A DNA stretch of 64,000 nucleotides, from positions 1 through 64,000 of the forward strand of contig NZ_ASTG01000003.1 of assembly GCF_000412635.1 (NCBI RefSeq), written 5' to 3'. This document shows positions 60,848 to 64,000 of the stretch, in pieces. A program made the position numbers and the translations under genes. Numbering within the stretch: the first letter of the stretch is position 1; each line of letters begins with the position of its first letter. A model generated the notes under the pieces. That model was not told the origin of the DNA. It worked only from the letters and a program-made list of their open reading frames with translations, and made no database searches. The stretch comes from Sphingobium bisphenolivorans (lineage in GTDB: Bacteria > Pseudomonadota > Alphaproteobacteria > Sphingomonadales > Sphingomonadaceae).

Positions 60848-61965
60848 CGCGCCGCCCAGGCGAGAAGCTGGGGCGCAAGGTTGTCCAGCGGCAGCACCAT
60901 GTCGGCGCCGTCCAGCGCGACCAGCGCACCCGGCATCCCCCAGACTACAGAGCTTGCCTCATCCTGCGCCAGCACATGGCCGCCATCGCGCCGCAGTTCG
61001 GCCATCGCCTGAGCGCCATCATAGCCCATGCCCGTCATCAGCACGCCGACAAGCGCCTGCGCCGCAAAGACCGTGCGCGCGCTTTCCACCATGCGCTCGG
61101 CGCTCGGATGCCAGAGCCGATCGGCCTGGATCGGAGCCGCGAGGACATGGGGAATGCCGGCGCGGCGAGAGAAGAGGAGGTCGGCGTCGCCCCGTCCGAT
61201 ATAAGCGGTGCCGGGTTCGAGAGGAGCGGGATGGCTCACCTCCACTACCCGGATGGCACATGCGCGGTCGAGCCGGCGGGCGAGCGGGCCGGTGAAGCTC
61301 GCCGGCATATGCTGAGCGATGATGAGCGGCCAGGGAAAATCCGTCGGCAATGGCCCGAGCAGCGCATCCAGAGCCGGCGGACCGCCGGTCGAGACACCCA
61401 CCAGCACGGCCTGAACAGCAGGCAGCCCTTCGCCGCTGGGGCGCGGCCGCGCGCTCGCCGCCGCGCTGCGTCGATGTCGGGCAGGCAGCGCAGCAGGAGC
61501 AGCGTTGGGCTGAGAACGACCGGCGACCCTCTGCCGGCGAACCCGCTCTGCCAGCCGCGTGCTCCGGGGAATATGGGCGCTCGCAGCCCCGCGCACCTTG
61601 GCGATGAGGTCCGACGCGATGTCATCGATCTGGAGCGACAGCGGGCCGCGCGGCTTGGCGATGAAGTCGACCGCCCCCAGTTCCAACGCCTCCAGCGTCT
61701 CGTCAGCGCCTTCCTCGGTCAGCGAGGACACCATGACGACGGGCGTCGGCCGCTCGATCATGATGCGGTCGAGGCAGGTCAGCCCGTCCATGCCCGGCAT
61801 GTGGATGTCGAGCGTGACCACGTCGGGCGAGAAGCTGTCGAGCTTTGCCAGGGCTTCGTCCGCACCGCGCGCGATTTCGATCTCGAAATCTCCGGCCTCG
61901 GCGAAGATTTCCGCCAGCAGCTGCCGCATCAGAGGGCTGTCGTCGACGATCAGCAGTCTTGTCAT
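60844..61965 (-). CDS. cheB: Chemotaxis methylesterase CheB
   Basis: A 373-residue protein: receiver at 1-125 (LIVDDSPLMRQLL; Asp in VVTLDIHMPGMDG), a basic, Ala-rich linker (about 145-185), and the methylesterase domain with catalytic Ser in VGVSTGGPPALD, His in IIAQHMPASFTG and Asp in LMTGMGYDGAQAM. It demethylates or deamidates the MCP when phosphorylated by CheA. Confidence 0.95.
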   Translation of the reverse strand: MTRLLIVDDSPLMRQLLAEIFAEAGDFEIEIARGADEALAKLDSFSPDVVTLDIHMPGMDGLTCLDRIMIERPTPVVMVSSLTEEGADETLEALELGAVDFIAKPRGPLSLQIDDIASDLIAKVRGAASAHIPRSTRLAERVRRQRVAGRSQPNAAPAALPARHRRSAAASARPRPSGEGLPAVQAVLVGVSTGGPPALDALLGPLPTDFPWPLIIAQHMPASFTGPLARRLDRACAIRVVEVSHPAPLEPGTAYIGRGDADLLFSRRAGIPHVLAAPIQADRLWHPSAERMVESARTVFAAQALVGVLMTGMGYDGAQAMAELRRDGGHVLAQDEASSVVWGMPGALVALDGADMVLPLDNLAPQLLAWAAR

Positions 61966-63380
61966 GCGCGCGCCGTCGATGAGCGGCAGGCGACTTCCGC
62001 CAGCAATGCCTGCTCCGCTGAGGAAATGAGCGCGGCCGGCTCGATCACGAGCATCGTGTCGGCGCCGGCGTCCTCCGGGCGTTGCAATGCATCACCGAAT
62101 ATGCCCGCCGCCAGGCATTCGGGCACAGGTGCGGGGGCGAGGGCATGCCGGTCGGCTGCAATGATCGCCCGCGCATCGTCGACCAGGAAACCGATACGCT
62201 GACCATCCGCGCGCAGCATGACCATGCGTTGCCGCCCGCCGCCGGCGGCGACTCCGGTCAGCCGGCGGACCTGGTCTATGACGGCGAGCGGCTTGCCATC
62301 GGACGCGCTGAGGCCGAGCAGCCACTCGGGGGCGCCCGGTACTCGCGTCAGCCGGGCGGGGCAGGGGGCCACTGCCTCCACTGCCTCGACAGGAAAAGCG
62401 AGATGATGCGGCCCGATCGCGACTGGCAGCAGGAAGACGCGCTCCGTTACGCCTGATGCCTGGTGGGATCCAACGTCGGCAGGAGCAGCGCTGGCGAGAA
62501 GATGGCGTGTGCGTGGTTCGCTGAGCAACTGGTCGGCGGCCAGTATCGATATCAGCCTGCCGCCATCCTGGGGCCGATAAATGGCCCGGATGCGGGCCTC
62601 CCCATCCTGTCTCAGGACGGTCGCTGGCACCGGATCGATGCGGACCGCGGGCGCCTGAAAAAGCGCATGGATACGATCCACCAGCAGCCCCAGCGCGTGA
62701 CTGCCCATCGCGACCACGACGATCCGGCCATGTGAGTCCCCGGATGACACTGCGCGGGTCAGTCCCAGCAAAGCTGCCAGGGACAAGACACCCAAGGTCC
62801 TGTCCCGCCAGGCGATCGTTCCGATGACTGCGGCATCGGCGCCCGGCAGGCGTGCGATCGCATCCGGTACGCGCAGAACCTCGACGACCTCTTCGACCGG
62901 CAAGGCGAAATTCTGGTCGCCGACCGACATTTGCAGCAGGGCTACACGTTCGTCGGCCACCGCTGCCCGCTCAGCCGACTGGGCACGGGGTCCCGACCGG
63001 CGTGCGCTTACGCGCGGCGGAAAAGCTGCGGCGATCATCTGGTCGATCGGCAGGTCGGCAATGTCGTCCGCCGTCGCGGCAAGCCCCTTCGGCCCAGCTT
63101 GATCAAGCCGTTCGACGGCATCGACCGCCAGTGCTATCCGGTCGGCGCCTGCGAGGACCAACAATTGACGCGCGGTGTCCGTGTCATCCCCGTTAACCAG
63201 CGCCGCCGGGGAAAGGACCGCCAATGTCTCTCCCCGGACATTGCCAAGCCCCAGCAAGCCTGCGGGTGCCAGAGGAACCGGCGTCAGTCGAGGCAGCCGG
63301 GTCAGTTCCCGCACCCGCTCCGACGGCAGAGCGTAACGCCGCTTTCCGATCCGGAAGACGAGCCGGGGCGTCGCCGTCAT
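61962..63380 (-). CDS. cheW: Coupling protein with three tandem CheW domains
   Basis: A 472-residue protein made of three CheW-like domains: about 1-145 (RLVFRIGKRRYALPSERVRE; LLGLGNVRGETLAVL), about 165-320 (LLQMSVGDQNFALPVEEVVE; VIGTIAWRDRTLGVLSLAAL) and about 330-465 (LLPVAIGPHHLAFPVEAVEA; LLGLSASDGKPLAVIDQVRR). Ordinary CheW is about 150 residues. ATG 63380 overlaps the MCP stop. One protein could link several CheA or receptor units and so shape the array. Confidence 0.9.
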   Translation of the reverse strand: MTATPRLVFRIGKRRYALPSERVRELTRLPRLTPVPLAPAGLLGLGNVRGETLAVLSPAALVNGDDTDTARQLLVLAGADRIALAVDAVERLDQAGPKGLAATADDIADLPIDQMIAAAFPPRVSARRSGPRAQSAERAAVADERVALLQMSVGDQNFALPVEEVVEVLRVPDAIARLPGADAAVIGTIAWRDRTLGVLSLAALLGLTRAVSSGDSHGRIVVVAMGSHALGLLVDRIHALFQAPAVRIDPVPATVLRQDGEARIRAIYRPQDGGRLISILAADQLLSEPRTRHLLASAAPADVGSHQASGVTERVFLLPVAIGPHHLAFPVEAVEAVAPCPARLTRVPGAPEWLLGLSASDGKPLAVIDQVRRLTGVAAGGGRQRMVMLRADGQRIGFLVDDARAIIAADRHALAPAPVPECLAAGIFGDALQRPEDAGADTMLVIEPAALISSAEQALLAEVACRSSTARA

Positions 63381-64000
63381 GCCCCCGGCTGCTCGGCGCG
63401 GACATGGAGCGACACGGCCAGCGACGCGATGTCTTCGATCGCGGCGGCGAGCAATTCGGTCCCCTTTGCCTGCTGATGAGCCGCAACGCCGGCCTCCCGG
63501 GCGGCCTCGGATGCCAGTTCGGCCGCCTTGGCGATCTGCTCGCAACCGGTTCTGACTTCGCTTGCCGCGCGCGCTATCGCTTCGGCGCCCTCCGCGATCG
63601 CGCCATTATCGGCACGCGTGGCGTCGAGGTCGGCGGCCATTTCGGCGAAGCGTGCGAGCAGGGCTTCGTTGCGCGCCGCCTCCGCCTCGCCTGCTGCGGC
63701 GATCTGATCGAGGTCACGCCGCGCCGACTGTATGCCGTCCTGGATGGCGCGCACCACATCCTTGCCGTCTTCGGCATTGCCGGCGAGGTTGCGCGCGAGC
63801 TTCCGAATGTCCGTCGTGACCGTGGCGAAGGCCTGCCCCGCCTCGCCGGCACGCGTCGCCTCCACAGCGCCGCTCACCCCCAGCATGTTGGTCTGAAGCG
63901 CGCCGAGCGCCAGCGCGTCGGCGATCTTTTCGGCACGGCGGGCCGTTTCACCCAGCGAAGCGAGCATGTCCAGCACCGCGCGCGTTTCCTCGACAGCATC
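63377..64000 (-). CDS. Methyl-accepting chemotaxis protein, partial (N-terminus beyond window)
   Basis: The last 207 residues of an MCP, entirely coiled coil. The signalling tip reads LGALQTNMLGVSGAVEATRA and GEAGQAFATVTTDIRKLA, a diverged form of the usual QTNLLALNAAIEAARAGE.GRGFAVVA.EVR.LA: several canonical residues (Leu-Asn-Ala-Ala) are changed. No C-terminal CheR-binding pentapeptide (NWETF type) is seen. It heads the operon; its sensor part lies past the right edge. Confidence 0.88.
   Translation of the reverse strand, partial: DAVEETRAVLDMLASLGETARRAEKIADALALGALQTNMLGVSGAVEATRAGEAGQAFATVTTDIRKLARNLAGNAEDGKDVVRAIQDGIQSARRDLDQIAAAGEAEAARNEALLARFAEMAADLDATRADNGAIAEGAEAIARAASEVRTGCEQIAKAAELASEAAREAGVAAHQQAKGTELLAAAIEDIASLAVSLHVRAEQPGA

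Noticed and set aside
1-64000. tRNA, rRNA, CRISPR arrays, intact insertion sequences or attachment sites
   Set aside because: None could be recognised by eye on either strand; short or diverged copies could be missed.

Overview
The window looks like chromosome or large-replicon DNA of a sphingomonad (Sphingobium/Sphingomonas/Novosphingobium type, Alphaproteobacteria). The grounds are high GC, sphingomonad-style TonB-dependent receptors, candidate general-stress promoters of GGAAC-N16-CGTT type, a small 'CCTGAGCC..GTCGAAGG' intergenic repeat, and many 4-base ATGA gene overlaps. These assignments come from reading motifs; no database search was possible. No tRNA, rRNA, CRISPR array or intact transposase was seen.

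1-12.8 kb is a catabolic island. It has three stand-alone Rieske oxygenase alpha subunits (one cut by the window edge), two paralogous LysR regulators, a TonB-dependent receptor, an amidohydrolase, a GlcG-like protein, a two-domain extradiol dioxygenase, a fumarylacetoacetase-fold hydrolase, an alpha/beta hydrolase and a TetR regulator. It reads as uptake, amide or ether opening, ring hydroxylation or O-demethylation, meta-cleavage and hydrolysis of an unknown aromatic compound. No ferredoxin or reductase for the Rieske enzymes is present. The first two Rieske-LysR pairs form a mirror image and share an identical 13-base element.

12.8-20.8 kb is a gene graveyard. It holds remnants of a glutathione-dependent formaldehyde dehydrogenase, a flavin amine oxidase, TauD, SsuA, an SnoaL-like protein, ABC exporters and an exported protein. 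A few intact genes lie among them (a VOC protein, two DUF6644-like membrane proteins, a DUF6152-like protein and an exported protein).

20.8-28.1 kb holds an RNB ribonuclease, a MATE exporter, the pobR/pobA 4-hydroxybenzoate pair, yaaA and a methyltransferase. 28.1-34.3 kb is a stress and envelope block: four small envelope or stress genes behind a candidate EcfG promoter, two micro-proteins, a DUF1206 protein, a ClC channel and a MarR regulator with a perfect palindrome in its divergent promoter.

34.3-49.2 kb carries a bacteriophytochrome kinase-receiver, a ZIP transporter, a GH18-NodB deacetylase-GT2 fusion, AcvB (lysyl-phosphatidylglycerol hydrolase type) next to a broken mprF/lpiA, an OmpR/histidine kinase pair and a short Mfd. 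49.2-53.6 kb carries hemerythrin, DUF4142, Mn-catalase, a second ZIP and small lipoproteins. 53.6-54.7 kb is debris of a PQQ methanol dehydrogenase (xox) cluster. From 54.8 kb to the end runs a tightly overlapped minus-strand chemotaxis operon: MCP, triple-CheW, CheB, CheR, CheA, STAS, CheY, CheC and a PAS hybrid kinase.
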